DNA of 64,000 bases from Acanthosepion esculentum (lineage: Eukaryota > Mollusca > Cephalopoda > Sepiida > Sepiidae). The translations under genes and the position numbers were made by a program. The notes under the pieces are model-generated. The model was not told where the DNA came from. It saw nothing but the letters and a program-made list of their open reading frames with translations, and did not search any database. The DNA lies in assembly GCA_964036315.1 (NCBI GenBank), contig OZ038498.1:14188473-14252472 (forward strand), read 5' to 3'. Below, piece by piece: positions 1 through 10,324 of this stretch; positions within the stretch are counted from its first letter, which is position 1, and each line of letters begins with the position of its first letter.

Positions 1-165
1 ACAAGATAACAAAATAATCAATGCTGGAGTAAAAAAGATTATTTGAAAAATAATAAGCACCAAGCTAAACGCGTGTGTTTCATTGGAAGTGTGTGTGGGG
101 GGGAGAAATTGAAGAAAAGAATAAGGATGGCACTTGTAGTGATTTTCCAAGTGTTGCTTAAATGT

Positions 166-372
166 GGCACAAGTAGATTTCAGTTGGATTCATTATATTC
201 ACTTATGCACAATTTCCCATAGGAGAGGTATGAATCCACCCTCTCTCCCCCCAGTTATGGGTTAATTAGTAAGACTTGCATCACTAAATCATTATGATCT
301 CAAAAAAATTCTTACATTCTAATTTTTTTTGGCTTTAAATAACCTGCAAATGTTTGATAAGCCATAAAAAAC
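166..372 (+). mobile_element. 5S-SINE, 3' part only
   Basis: The stretch carries the shared SINE body (a tRNA-like tail, then a run ending in 'aggtatgaatcc', C/T-rich 'ctccccccagttatggg') followed by the 5S-SINE tail that ends in 'gataagccataaa'. The same order is found in the complete copies near 47.8 and 60.3 kb. The 5S and most of the tRNA head are missing, so this is a 5'-truncated or decayed copy. Confidence 0.65.
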
Positions 373-464
373 AAAATCAATCAAAAATCAAACAAACATA
401 AGTAATAAGTGCAAAACGATAAAAATTAAAAAAAGGAAAATGGTGCACTTTTTTAAAAATATTA

Positions 465-1115
465 AAAATTTGTTTTATGTTTATGAATTTTGTTTTATGC
501 TTATGAATTTTGTTTTATGTTTATGAATTTTGTTTTATGTTTATGAATTTTGTTTTATGCTTATGAATTTTGTTTTATGCTTATGAATTTTGTTTTATGT
601 TTATGAATTTTGTTTTATGCTTATGAATTTTGTTTTTTGTTCATGAATTTTGTTTTATGTTTATGAATTTTGTTTTATGCTTATGAATTTTGTTTTATGC
701 TTATGAATTTTGTTTTATGTTTATGAATTTTGTTTTATGCTTCTGAATTTTGTTTTATGTTCATGAATTTTGTTTTATGTTTATGAATTTTGTTTTATGC
801 TTATGAATTTTGTTTTATGTTTATGAATTTTGTTTTATGCTTATGAATTTTGTTTTTTGTTCATGAATTTTGTTTTATGTTTATGAATTTTGTTTTATGT
901 TCATGAATTTTGTTTTATGCTTATGAATTTTGTTTTATGCTTATGAATTTTGTTTTATGTTTATGAATTTTGTTTTATGCTTATGAATTTTGTTTTTTGT
1001 TCATGAATTTTGTTTTATGTTTATGAATTTTGTTTTATGCTTATGAATTTTGTTTTATGCTTATGAATTTTGTTTTATGCTTATGAATTTTGTTTTATGC
1101 TTATGAATTTTGTTT
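465..1115. repeat. 20-bp minisatellite, about 32 units, with higher-order pattern
   Basis: The unit is TTATGAATTTTGTTTTATGC. Most units differ only at the last base (C or T) or carry a 'ttttttgt tc' variant. The order of variants is not random: 541-660 and 901-1020 hold the same six-unit series and differ at one base. This indicates block duplication of about 120 bp rather than only unit-by-unit slippage. Every forward frame is closed by the TGA in the unit. Confidence 0.95.
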
Positions 1116-1529
1116 GAAAAAAGTAAAAGATTACACCAAAAAAGCGTAATCTAAAAACCACTTTTTTTTATAGGTAATAAATAGACTTCCAAATTCTATT
1201 AGCCCAGGGTCTTTTTAAGGCCTACATTTGGACCTGGTCCTATGTAATCATAACAGAGTTGGTAGTCTAATTATATTATAGCTTTATCCATGAGCTCCTC
1301 AGGTACGGGATGGGAATTCAAGTCTTGACTTCAATTAGTGTTTTATTTTATACTAAAGTTCAAGCAATACAAAGCTCAAAAGCTACTAAAGGTAGATGGT
1401 TACTGTTGAAATGGTAATGATGAGTGAGCTATGTGATATGAATGAAAGAGGAAGTCATAGGAAGTGAAGATTATAATGATAAGAAGGGAAAATATCAAGT
1501 GACCCTTCACTTGAAGAGGTTAAGATTGT

Positions 1530-1851
1530 TTGTTTCTTTATTTATATAGTGGCACATCAACTCCTTATGGGTCATTTAATGGCAAAATTTAATTTTCTTG
1601 AGAGCATTAGTAATTTCATTTACAAAAATGGTAAGTTTTTTTTTTTTTCAAAAATGATTTGCTGGTAAGTTTTTTACTATTAAAATATATTGATAGTATT
1701 TTTACTATATTTTTATATTTTCATAGTGTTGTGAACCCAGTTTGGGGGGTTGTGGACATGGTACCAACCACAATTAAGAGGTAGTTCCATACTCCTTAAA
1801 TCCTCCCAATCAAAGGCCTTGCAGCTGGAGGTAGTTTATCATCATACCCAG
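1530..1851 (+). mobile_element. Dispersed repeat R3, copy 1, split by a solo LTR
   Basis: Matches the copies at 12452-12838 (plus) and 50388-50757 (minus). Shared landmarks are 'catcaact..tatgggt.atttaatg', a T-rich middle with 'aaaatg' spacers, 'catagtgtt.tgaaccc..tttggggggtt', 'caattaagaggtggt', 'caaaggccttgc' and a 3' end 'gtagtttatc.tc.tacccag'. No coding capacity is seen. The copy ends where the solo LTR begins; a few bases resume after it. Confidence 0.75.
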
Positions 1852-2413
1852 TGTTATGAAATAAAATAAGACATATCTCGGCTGATTTGCAGGTAAATAA
1901 ACTAATATACTCAAGAGCGAGAGTCAGATGTGAACGGGACAAGGCCCCGTCACAAAATGACCATTATCGTCGTTTACGCATAGGCCCGACGCACGAGTTC
2001 CGGTCGAAAAATAAAATAATATTTCAAAGTACTTCTATTTTTCGACCAATAAAAATGCTTCCCTCCTAATTATACTCGCGTCGTTTTTCGAGCCCGTTAA
2101 GCCATAAAAAACGCTATAAAAAGGGTCATACGGGGAAGTACAAAGTAGTCAACGGGAGGCCGGGGAAAAGATCTGTCACGGGCAGTCAGCAGCAGTCAGC
2201 AGCAGTCAGCAGGAGGAACGCCACACCAACCAGTGGGAACTACTATGAGAGATCAACCCGGAACGGCAGCCGGCTTATGAACTATACCACGAAGTAGCTG
2301 TCCCAAAACCACACGTTCCTATTGAAATAAATCACGTAAATCGATTTCTGCTGTTGTCGTATTTCTGTTTTGCAACCATACGCTTGTCTATATACATACG
2401 CTTGTCTATAACA
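1852..2413 (+). mobile_element. Solo LTR of an LTR retrotransposon, 562 bp
   Basis: The segment begins TGTTAT and ends ATAACA, a perfect 6-bp inverted terminal pair of the TG...CA type. It is flanked by the direct repeat CCAG at 1848-1851 and 2414-2417. It interrupts repeat R3: the uninterrupted copy at 12.83 kb reads 'acccaggata' across the same point. Inside are a TATA box (TATAAAAAG, 2115-2123), a 10-bp sequence 'agcagtcagc' repeated three times (2182-2211), and AATAAA at 2326-2331, in the order expected for U3-R-U5. It is richer in C, G and CpG than its surroundings. No internal region is attached, so it is a recombination remnant. The family is unknown; a 4-bp duplication fits several LTR groups. 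Confidence 0.8.
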
Positions 2414-2439
2414 CCAGGATGGGGTTAAGATTTTAGTGT

Positions 2440-2580
2440 CCAGAAAAGCATTCATGCAAGAGTCTGCTCCACAAAGTAGCTGTTTCTCAGGAAAAAAGCT
2501 GTCTGTGTGAAATGTTCTCATTATATTTGGAACATAGGGGAAATGAGGAGTATTCGACTCTGTGGAAGTAGCACGTCATG
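2440..2580 (-). mobile_element. LINE-C-like tail fragment
   Basis: The forward text (tgctccacaaagtagctgt.tctcagg, then a gap, 'gaaatgttctcat') resembles the antisense of the LINE-C tail at 41.26 kb ('agttccacaaagcaatggtttgtgggaag'). No open frame survives. Confidence 0.45.
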
Positions 2581-2984
2581 TCTTAAGTATAAAGGTCTGA
2601 ACTGCTAATGAACTAATGAATGGAGAGTGTAGTGGATCCCCTGGAGGAAGCATGATATAAAATGGCCTGTGCACTCCAATAAGAATAAAGTCACAAGAGG
2701 CCCGCTAAGGTTTTTAAATAAAAGATGTTAATCTGACAGTTTAACAAGAGGACAACAAAATGACAAACTTAAAATTGGTACAAAATGTATTTATATCATA
2801 TGCCAAAATAGTGTTTCAATTAAAGAAACATGAACAAACAATGACTGAAGAAAATGGAGGCGGACTTAAGTAAATTTAGGGATACTGACTTGTGAGAAGA
2901 ACATAGGTAATATAGCTGCGACTAAATGTTAAAAGTAGTTTCCAGGTAAGTTAAATCGGCATGAAAATCCACAGTTCAAAAGTT

Positions 2985-4040
2985 TAGTTTAAATGTCTGG
3001 TGAAAGTGTTGAGTAGTTACTGGTTAAGTCTGTAGTATTTAACTGAAGTGTACGGAATAGGTAGGTTGAAGTCTGCACAGTATAGCCAAAGAGAAAGAAA
3101 GTCCAGTTTAAATGTCCAGTGAAAGCGTTCCGTACTTGTTGGTTAAGTCCAACAATTAACCTTCTGTAGTATTTAACCGAAGTGTACGAAATAGGTTGTT
3201 TGAAGTCAGGACGATATAGCCAAGAAGAAGAAAGTTCATTTTGAATGTCCAGTACTGGTGTTGCGTAGTTGCTGGTTAAGCCCAACGACGAACCTTCCAT
3301 AGTATTTAAGCCAAGTGTATGGAATAGGTTATGAAGTCTGGACGATGTGCATACTATAACTTCCGAAACCAGGTGAGTTAGGTTGACAGGAAATGCCGGA
3401 AGTTAATGGTCGAAGCTAGGCTGAAATAGCTGTACTGTCCGGTGCAGGTGTTGATTAAATTCATGGTGAAGTGACGAGAAATATGAGCCAATGTTGCGTT
3501 AATGTCCAGGTAGTTTGCTGGTTAAATCCAATGATGAACCGTCCATAGTATTTAACTGAAGTGTATGGAATAGGTTGTTTGGAATCTGGATGATGTGCAT
3601 GCAGCAACTTACTAAATCAGGTGAGTTAGATTGACAGGAAAGCTGGAAGTAGGGACCTATGCATAGCTGGAAGTTCAGGGCTGTTGTAAGCAGGTCTATT
3701 TACGTTGATCAACCAGGTGAGTTAGGTTGAGATAGAGATGCCGGAAGTAGGGGCGAATGTATAGCCGGAAGTTCAGGGCTGTTGTAAGCAGGACCATTTA
3801 TGCTGATCAACCAGGTCAGTTAGGTTGAGACAGGGATGCTGGAAGAAGGGTCCATAGCAGCTGGAAAGTAATAATGGTCAAGAATGCCAGAAGTAAGAGA
3901 CTGTGGTAGCCGAAAGTAATAAAGGGCTGGAATACGAGAAGATAAGGATCCGTAGTAGTTGGAGGTAATAAAAGCCTAGAGTGTCAGAAGTAAGAATCTG
4001 TGGTAGCTGGAAGTAATAAGGCTAAGATTGCCAGAAGTAA
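2985..4040. repeat. Degenerate, hierarchical tandem region, GC-richer than its surroundings
   Basis: Three to four diverged long units start with 'aatgtccagtgaaag' or similar near 2992, 3109, 3246 and 3500. They share 'ctggttaag', 'tagtatttaac.gaagtgta.ggaatagg' and 'gaagtctggacgat'. From about 3600 the pattern changes to units with 'ccggaagtaggg', 'aagttcagggctgttgtaagcagg' and 'gatcaaccaggt.agttaggttgaga', then to four units of about 48-50 bp containing 'ggaagtaataa' (3863, 3911, 3961, 4009). It may be an old satellite or the repetitive leader of a retroelement. No open reading frame supports a protein. Confidence 0.6.
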
Positions 4041-5075
4041 GAGTAGATAGGAAAGTTTCCAACTAGCATCCAGTTGGCAGAACAAAAATAAATGCGCTGT
4101 AACTCAATACAGAACCCGTCCAGGATGCCTACATTTCACTTCCTCCTCATCCTCCTAGATCAGCGAAAATTCGCTGGGTTATATGACAAGGGTGTATAAT
4201 AACAACTCCAGGGCTTGCTAAATACTTAAAATCTAAAGAAAATAAATCTCAAGTTGCTATGAAATATAAAAGGTATTACAGAATATTCCTTGAGAGTACT
4301 AATCAAATCACTAAAAACAAATTAGGTTCATTATATAATCTAAATAGATTTGTTATATTGTATAGTAGAAGGTAGTTGTAATTTTATAAATAAACATAGT
4401 TGAGTGGGTATATCAATAATTCACAACCGGGGTCCATATGGACCCTGGGGGAATCCATGTAACATTACTAGGGGTCCACACAAAAAAATAGAAAATAGGT
4501 TTTCCCCAGTATTATTTTAGTGGTCCATAATGCAATTTCAATTTGGAAGAATTGTTACAACTGAGATTTGGTATGTCTACAGTAATCTACGCCATATTAG
4601 AATACTAAAAATGGAAAAACAACTCTAAAATTAGCAGAAAACAAGATCAAGTGATGTAAGTTTTAGCGTCCTTTTTACTCTACCGGATGTTTTGATTGTA
4701 AAAGTTGAATAAAAACTGAGAAGTATATATAAAGGAAGGATTATACATAAAGGGAAAATTAAATAAAGAATATAATTTATTATATAAATTAATATATTAA
4801 TAATAAATAATATTAATTTTAAATATAGCTGTAAATAAAACAAAATAAATATTAATATATTAATAATAAATAATAATATTAATTTTAAATATTATGAAAT
4901 AAAATAAAATATTAATAAAAATTAATATAGTAATAGACACAACATTATGAAAAGGGGTGAGCTTTTATTATCATTGACATCGATGGAGCAGAATATAAAA
5001 AACTCACAGAGCAGGAATCTTACTGAATAAAATTGCACTTTTTTAATATATTATGTACTCACATATTTTAACCTT

Positions 5076-5340
5076 GTTTAATATGAGTTATTTTACTAAT
5101 GTACATAAATCTTCCATAGAATTTAGTTGTTTAATATGAGTTATTTTACTAATGTACATAAATCTTCCATAGAATTTAGTTGTTTAATATGAGTTATTTT
5201 ACTAATGTACATAAATCTTCCATAGAATTTAGTTGTTTAATATGAGTTATTTTACTAATGTACATAAATCTTCCATAGAATTTAGTTGTTTAATATGAGT
5301 TATTTTACTAATGTACATAAATCTTCCATAGAATTTAGTT
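5076..5340. repeat. 53-bp minisatellite, five identical copies
   Basis: Units start at 5076, 5129, 5182, 5235 and 5288 with 'gtttaatatgag' and end with 'agaatttagtt'. No substitution is visible among the five copies. A decayed sixth unit ('gttaaatacgagttta') follows at 5341. Perfect identity means recent expansion or homogenisation. Confidence 0.95.
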
Positions 5341-5411
5341 GTTAAATACGAGTTTATTTTCATTAAATTAGTTTTACTTTAAAATAAAGCATACATATTT
5401 ACTATTTCTAT

Positions 5412-5660
5412 AATCAGTCAGTTATGTGCCATGCGTGATTCACACTTAGGCGATCATGTATCTTTCGATACATGACTGACAATGCAGATTTTTTTCCTGC
5501 AGTAGGTTGTCATTTATTTCTGCAGTAGACCAGTTGCTATCCGAGGCTATAGAACCCAGTCTGTCCTGCTATTTACCCATAGCTGGAAGGAGAAGAAGAG
5601 GATTCATACTTCTCCCCAACACCATAGCTATGGGGTGGGGGAGAAGAAGAGGGTATTAGC
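5412..5660 (-). mobile_element. SINE-1, hairpin-tail type, truncated at its 5' end
   Basis: Read on the minus strand, the body (calls 'gctatgg', 'actgggttctatagcctcgg', 'gcaactggtctactgcag') ends in the structured tail at 5417-5480: a 9-bp perfect stem with a GAAA loop (5454-5475), then a second hairpin. The tRNA-like head is missing. An odd duplication of the 'catagctatggggtgggggagaagaagag' area at about 5620-5655 replaces it. Confidence 0.75.
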
Positions 5661-5721
5661 AAACAACTACATAGTCGATTAAAGATGAAGTCATATGTAA
5701 GATATTATAATATTTGACAGT

Positions 5722-6030
5722 CGGTCAGTTATGCGCCATGCGTGATACACGCTTAGGCAATCATGTATCTTTCAATACATGACTGACAAGGCAAATGTTT
5801 TCCTGCAGTAGGTTGCCATTTATTTCTGCGGTAGACCAGTTGCCATCCGAGGCTATAGAACCCAGTCTGTCCTGCTATTTACTCATAGCTGGAAGGAGAA
5901 GAAGAGGATTCATACTTTTCCCAAGGGCATTAGCACATAAGTGAATGTAATAGACTTGACTGGAATTCGAACTCAGCTCTCCGATTCCACAATCCAAGCT
6001 GCTATCCATTACTCCACCATGCCCCCTAAA
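5722..6030 (-). mobile_element. SINE-1, hairpin-tail type, near full length
   Basis: Minus strand order: tRNA-like head (A-box-like 'tggtggagtaatggata', B-box-like 'gagttcgaattcc'), shared body with 'cattcacttatgtgc' and 'aagtatgaatcctcttcttctcc', then 'actgggttctatagcctcgg', a segment with 'cctactgcagg', and the structured tail (5724-5787). About 305 bp. The tRNA-like boxes indicate Pol III transcription from the minus strand. It is one of two same-orientation copies within 320 bp, so local duplication is possible. Confidence 0.85.
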
Positions 6031-6429
6031 TATAATACAATTCCTAAAACTTATTTATTAGTAAAAAATAAGCTTTTTCCCCATAGGGTAGTTACGGGTG
6101 GGTAGTTACTTTAGTTATTTCACCAAATATTGGTCCATAGGTAAAAAAAAAGTTGACAACCACTGGTGTATACAGTAATAGTGGGGTCAAGAGAGAAAAT
6201 ATCCTTTTGACACACCATTGTTTTGTCACTACATAGATTAAACTTTGTTGAACGAAGCCCATCTAAACATTTGTCACTGAAAAGTGATAGAGAAGCGATG
6301 AGCTGGCAAGCAGCATTGCATCTGTGGGGAAAGCGGCTGCAAAGGGGGAAAATAAATCTCCCCCCGACATAAATGATTTTGAATTCTATCAGGTGAGGAT
6401 TAAGCAGCTCCAGCCCAGCAATATCCCAT

Positions 6430-7000
6430 TTTTCACCTAATCTGACCATCATGGCTCTTCACAATTTCCTGTCCCTTGTAGCTCTAAATTAATTTTGTCT
6501 TTTTTTATTTCTACTAAACCCTGTCCTACCATCCATTTACTCAAGCTTGCTTGGTAGGTTATGTGTCATTATCCTCTGTCTCTCTTGCCTTTAGTCTGTC
6601 CTGTGAGTATCAGGTTTTCCAAGCCCTCTTTCCTCATTATGTGGCCTAGAAACCTAAACTGACTCTTCCTGATGTTAAATATAAGTTTCCTTTTTGTTTC
6701 TATTTTCTCTAAAACTTTGTCGTTGCTCACATGTTCGGTCCATGGTATCATCAATATCCTTCTGTAGAACCACATTTCTGTTGCTTCAAGTCTCTTTTTC
6801 ATCTTTGAGGAGATTGTCCAGCATTCACTGCCACACAGGAGAACAGATATCATGTAACAATTTAGTACTCTTTTTCTTTTTCTTTCTATTTGTAATTTGC
6901 ATTTTGGGCCCACCCCTTTTGCTAACAACCATGCATTCGTTCTTCTTGCAATTGATGTTTAGTACTTTCTTCTCCCTTTTCTTCACATTTATTAATTGTA
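6430..7000 (-). mobile_element. LINE-A, C-terminal region of ORF2 and 3' end
   Basis: The minus strand reads for about 120 codons (6928 to 6569) through the post-RT part of a non-LTR retrotransposon ORF2: 'CGSECWTISSKMKKRLEA', 'EMWFYRRILMIPWTEHVSN', 'FRFLGHIMRKEGLENLIL'. This set is typical of the region after the reverse transcriptase in many animal endonuclease/RT elements. Beyond a frame break, 'ATRDRKL.RAMMV' (about 6440-6480) matches the extreme C-terminus seen in the plus copies at 20.5 and 40.0 kb. The RT and endonuclease domains are absent, so this is a dead 5'-truncated copy. Confidence 0.85.
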
Positions 7001-7009
7001 AATTTAAAT

Positions 7010-8300
7010 TGTAAATAAATATCAGAAAAGAACCACTCCAGTTTGATAGTCAAATGGAAGATAACCTGCATGCTTGGACCTGCACTGAACATATCTCAGG
7101 GAAAAAGCTTAATACAAAGAATTAATTATATAGTGAACTGCCAGCCACATCAGAAATAATTTGCCAATACCAAAGACACTTTTTTGGACACTGCTGAAGT
7201 GCCAAACACTAGCTAGCTAGCGATTTGTTGTTCTGGAAACCTAAGCAGCAGCAGACTGGTCAGAGTGTCAACTTGCCCAATGGCAAGTGGGCACCTGATG
7301 GAATGAGTACCCTATTTAAAATAAAAATGCAATAGACAAACAAACACAAACACAGACAACTGTTTTAGTAATAAAAAAAGGAATAAGAACTTTATAAAAA
7401 TCATCTGCACACTGCCAGTTACAATTGCCATATTGCTATTCAACTTCTCAGTGTCTGAAATGACACGTTGATAAGGTAAATCATAACAATCCTCTCACCT
7501 ATGTCGAGACAATGCCAAAATTTTATAACCACCACATTGCTTCTCTCTCGTTGGTGGCCAAGGAAAAAAATAAATGATATCTTGGAAAGATAATTAACAT
7601 TGATTCTCCCTGTTATGTATTTGCGATCACCTCAAGCCAAAATTTTTATGACCGGCATGTGGTTTGGCCAATAACTTCATATTTGCCTTTCTTTCTATCT
7701 CCCTCAGCGAGACATAAATTAACCCAACAAGACCTCACACGTGGCTTCTTCCACAGTATCTTTTTTTTCGTAAATAGAATGAAATCATTTTATTTTTTTT
7801 TTCATCGATCAATCTATCTTTCGAGATAGCTCTTTTTCGCTTTAAGAATGTCTATTTTCTGTTTTAATTTCTATGGTTACCATAGCTAAATAGTGTCACA
7901 ATAACATTCTAAAGGGTGTTGCAATAACTTGGACCAATTTTAAACGTGAATTAAATTTAAGTGTCTAATGATTTTTTCTTTTTCTTTCAGATTTGGAAGA
8001 TATTTGGGTGATGTTATTTTTCACACATAATTGTTATGACTTAAATAACATGATCCAATAGAGAAATAAATAAATTTTCACCAATAAAACTTATTTATTT
8101 ACTGCTGACTTTAATCCATCTTAATGAAACACCTTTATATATAATCCGTCTTAATGAAACACCTTTTATATTTACATTTTGTATCTACTGCCAGTAATAT
8201 GTACAGTACATATACACTGTAATTACTAAGAAATACATATTTTTCTGCACAGATTTTAATTGTACCATTTTTTCCATGTGTATTTTTGTGAAATCTTATT
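7010..8300. other. No gene recognised
   Basis: AT-rich sequence with small T-runs and one short imperfect duplication ('aatccgtcttaatgaaacacctttata', near 8116 and 8143). No splice-bounded open frame or RNA gene was recognised. Some of it may be old transposon sequence. Confidence 0.5.
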
Positions 8301-8305
8301 TGTTC

Positions 8306-8614
8306 ATTCAGTTGTGTGCCATGCATGATATGATATACGCTTAGGCGATCATGTATCTTTCGATACATGACTGACAAGGCAGATTTTCTTCCCGCAGTAG
8401 ATTGCCATTTTTTTCTGTAATAAACCAGTTGCCATCCAATGCTATAGAACCCAGTCTGTCCTGCTATTTATCCATAGCTGGAGGGAGAAGAAGAGGATTT
8501 ATACCTTTCCCAAAGGTATCAGCATGTAAATGAATGTAATGTATTTAATTGGAATTTGAACTTGGCTCTCCAATTCCTCAATCCGAGCCGCTATCTGTTA
8601 CTCCACCAGGTCTC
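8306..8614 (-). mobile_element. SINE-1, hairpin-tail type, near full length
   Basis: Minus-strand tRNA-like head (8540-8612, B-box-like 'aagttcaaattcc'), shared body, and the structured tail. The first hairpin is intact (9-bp stem, GAAA loop, 8349-8370). The second hairpin has gained an insertion ('atatgatat'), so it is probably broken in this copy. It abuts the fold-back element. Confidence 0.85.
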
Positions 8615-8643
8615 CTCCTATTTGTTCATTATGAAAAATCTTG

Positions 8644-8871
8644 TTGCTGGTGTGACTATACTTAGGTGCAGTGGTGAAATGTTGGTTGCCAGGAGACAAA
8701 GGGGCCTCACTCACAACTACAATATCATTTAAGTTTCATATTTGTTCATTATGAAACTTAAATGATAACATTGTAATTGTGAGTGGGGCTCCTTTGTCAA
8801 CTAACATTTTTAGACCCAGTACACCACTGCCCCTAAGCATAGTCACACAAGAGTCAGTTGACTAGCAGCAA
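8644..8871. mobile_element. Fold-back element with about 100-bp inverted arms
   Basis: The left arm 8644-8740 and right arm 8750-8871 are inverted copies around a 9-nt loop (tttgttcat). The inner 17 bp of the arms ('atcatttaagtttcata') pair perfectly. The outer part has indels, including about 15 bp present only on the right. The arms end in TTGCTG and CAGCAA. No coding content. It looks like a MITE or fold-back transposon. Confidence 0.8.
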
Positions 8872-8924
8872 GATGAGCCAACTAACTTTGCAGAGATACT
8901 GAGTTGGTCTGAGATGACCTCTCA

Positions 8925-9450
8925 AATTTGATGCTGGTCTGTGATGGGAGATATTAAAAGGTCATAGGTGTCTGAGCTAGCTTGCCTAGATGGCGACCTA
9001 TGTTACTGTTACAATCAAAAGCAACAAAATACTGTGATGCCATATCTGTGCTGAAGCAGCCCAGTTTTCAATTTCCAGTCTTGATAGAATCCAAAAGGCA
9101 TCTATGCAGCCTTGAGGGTGATGAATTATTTTCCACCCTAAAACTTGTTTCCCATAGGTGACACATTGCAAGCCTCTCAATACTCTATCACTATTTCCAT
9201 GGAAAATATTCAAACAAGCTGTATTCCTTGGTTCTAGCCGTTCTAACCTTCACAGTTAAGATCTGCATTACCACATGCACAGAGGTGAACCTTAATGAGA
9301 AGTAGGTTCCACTCAAACAGCTTCTCACAAACTGCTACTTTGTTGAACCAACTCCCAAGAGGATGCGTCCCCAACCACTACAACCTGTTCAAGTCTAGGG
9401 TTAACCGTTATCTTTCCCACATATCCTCATAAACTGTGACTCTTCCAAAA
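8925..9450 (+). mobile_element. LINE-C, C-terminal ORF2 pseudogene
   Basis: The plus strand, with frameshifts, reads peptides typical of the end of a non-LTR retrotransposon ORF2: 'SLDRIQKASMQP', 'HIASLSILYHYFHGKYSNKL' and, at 9350-9430, 'NQLPRGCVPNHYN.FKSRVN'. These match the conserved 'VASL.L.YRYFHG.CSDEL' and 'WN.LP...FP..YNL..FKSRVN' blocks. Stops and shifts are scattered, so it is an old copy. Similar tails are at 34.2, 41.0-41.5, 51.1 and 55.8 kb. Confidence 0.7.
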
Positions 9451-9464
9451 TTCCATTAGCATAT

Positions 9465-9592
9465 TGTAGTAAACTATATATCAACTAATGTGTGTATGTT
9501 GGTCTTTTTGTGATACATGAAATTTTCAATCATTTTTATGCAATGTTCTTCAACAGAAGTGTCCTAATTTTCATATACAATGTGCGGCAATC
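9465..9592 (+). repeat. Dispersed repeat, inverted partner at 56.03-56.16 kb
   Basis: 'aaactatatatcaactaatgtg', 'gtgatacatgaaattttcaa' and 'ttttcatatacaa' recur in reverse order and complement at 56030-56158. Identity is high enough to show common origin. It follows a LINE-C tail here but not at the partner site, so it is probably an independent element. Confidence 0.65.
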
Positions 9593-10320
9593 TTGGATAT
9601 TCATGCTTGCAAAAAACAAAATGTCAAAATGATGGTTTTTCCTTTGACACTGCTATTATTTTAACTACCTTCACTCCTTGGAAATGTTTATTATCTTAAA
9701 AAGCAATGATTAAAATTACAATAAAACTTAAACATATGAAAGTGAATTCATACATTTTCTTTTTTCTTGAGAATTTACAACAAGAATAATAAACACAATT
9801 TATTTATGAGATTGTTTATTTACACTATTTATTTATAAGATTATTTATTGGAATGGTTGGCAAAACATTGGCTAATTGCCAATTGATTCAAACTTTATAA
9901 AATGGTAAATAAATAAAGATTTCCTTATAGTTGGTTCACATATTTTAATAATTTTGTAAATGTTTATAAATCTATGAATAAAAATCGTTTTCCTATTTCT
10001 TTATAAATTGGTAAATGATAAATATTGCATTGCATTAGTTTTAATACAATTCTATTAGTTTAATGCCATAAATGTAAAATTATTCTTCTTATATAAAGAA
10101 TATAATAAATAAATAACAAACAAAAACAAGACTTGAATAAAAAATATATTGCCAAGTTTATTTTTGTTAAAGAAAAATACATCAACAAAAATAATGTTAC
10201 AGTGCATGAAGTCAAAAACATCTCTGCAAGCTCATGTAGAAAGTAAGGCTTGCGTTGTCCTGAGAAGGACAGTTTTGTGGTCACTTGAACGTGTGGTCCT
10301 GAAAAGGATAGTTTATTGCA
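9593..10320. other. AT-rich, no gene recognised
   Basis: Short A/T tracts and repeated 'atttattta' words. From about 10190 composition becomes less AT-rich, with an imperfect repeat of 'gtggtcctgagaaggacagtttt' that leads into the 36-bp minisatellite. Confidence 0.5.
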
Positions 10321-10324
10321 TATT

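Larger units (their letters stand above)
4418..6165. mobile_element. Possible hAT-like element remnant with nested repeats
   Basis: The left end 'cacaaccggggtccatatgg' and the right end 'tggtccatagg' then 'gttgacaaccactggtg' look like the degenerate inverted ends often seen in hAT non-autonomous elements (a CAGTGGTTCTCAAC-type terminus). Between them lie AT-rich sequence, the 53-bp minisatellite and two SINE-1 copies. No transposase reading frame remains. An 8-bp target duplication could not be identified, so the boundaries are provisional. Confidence 0.35.
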
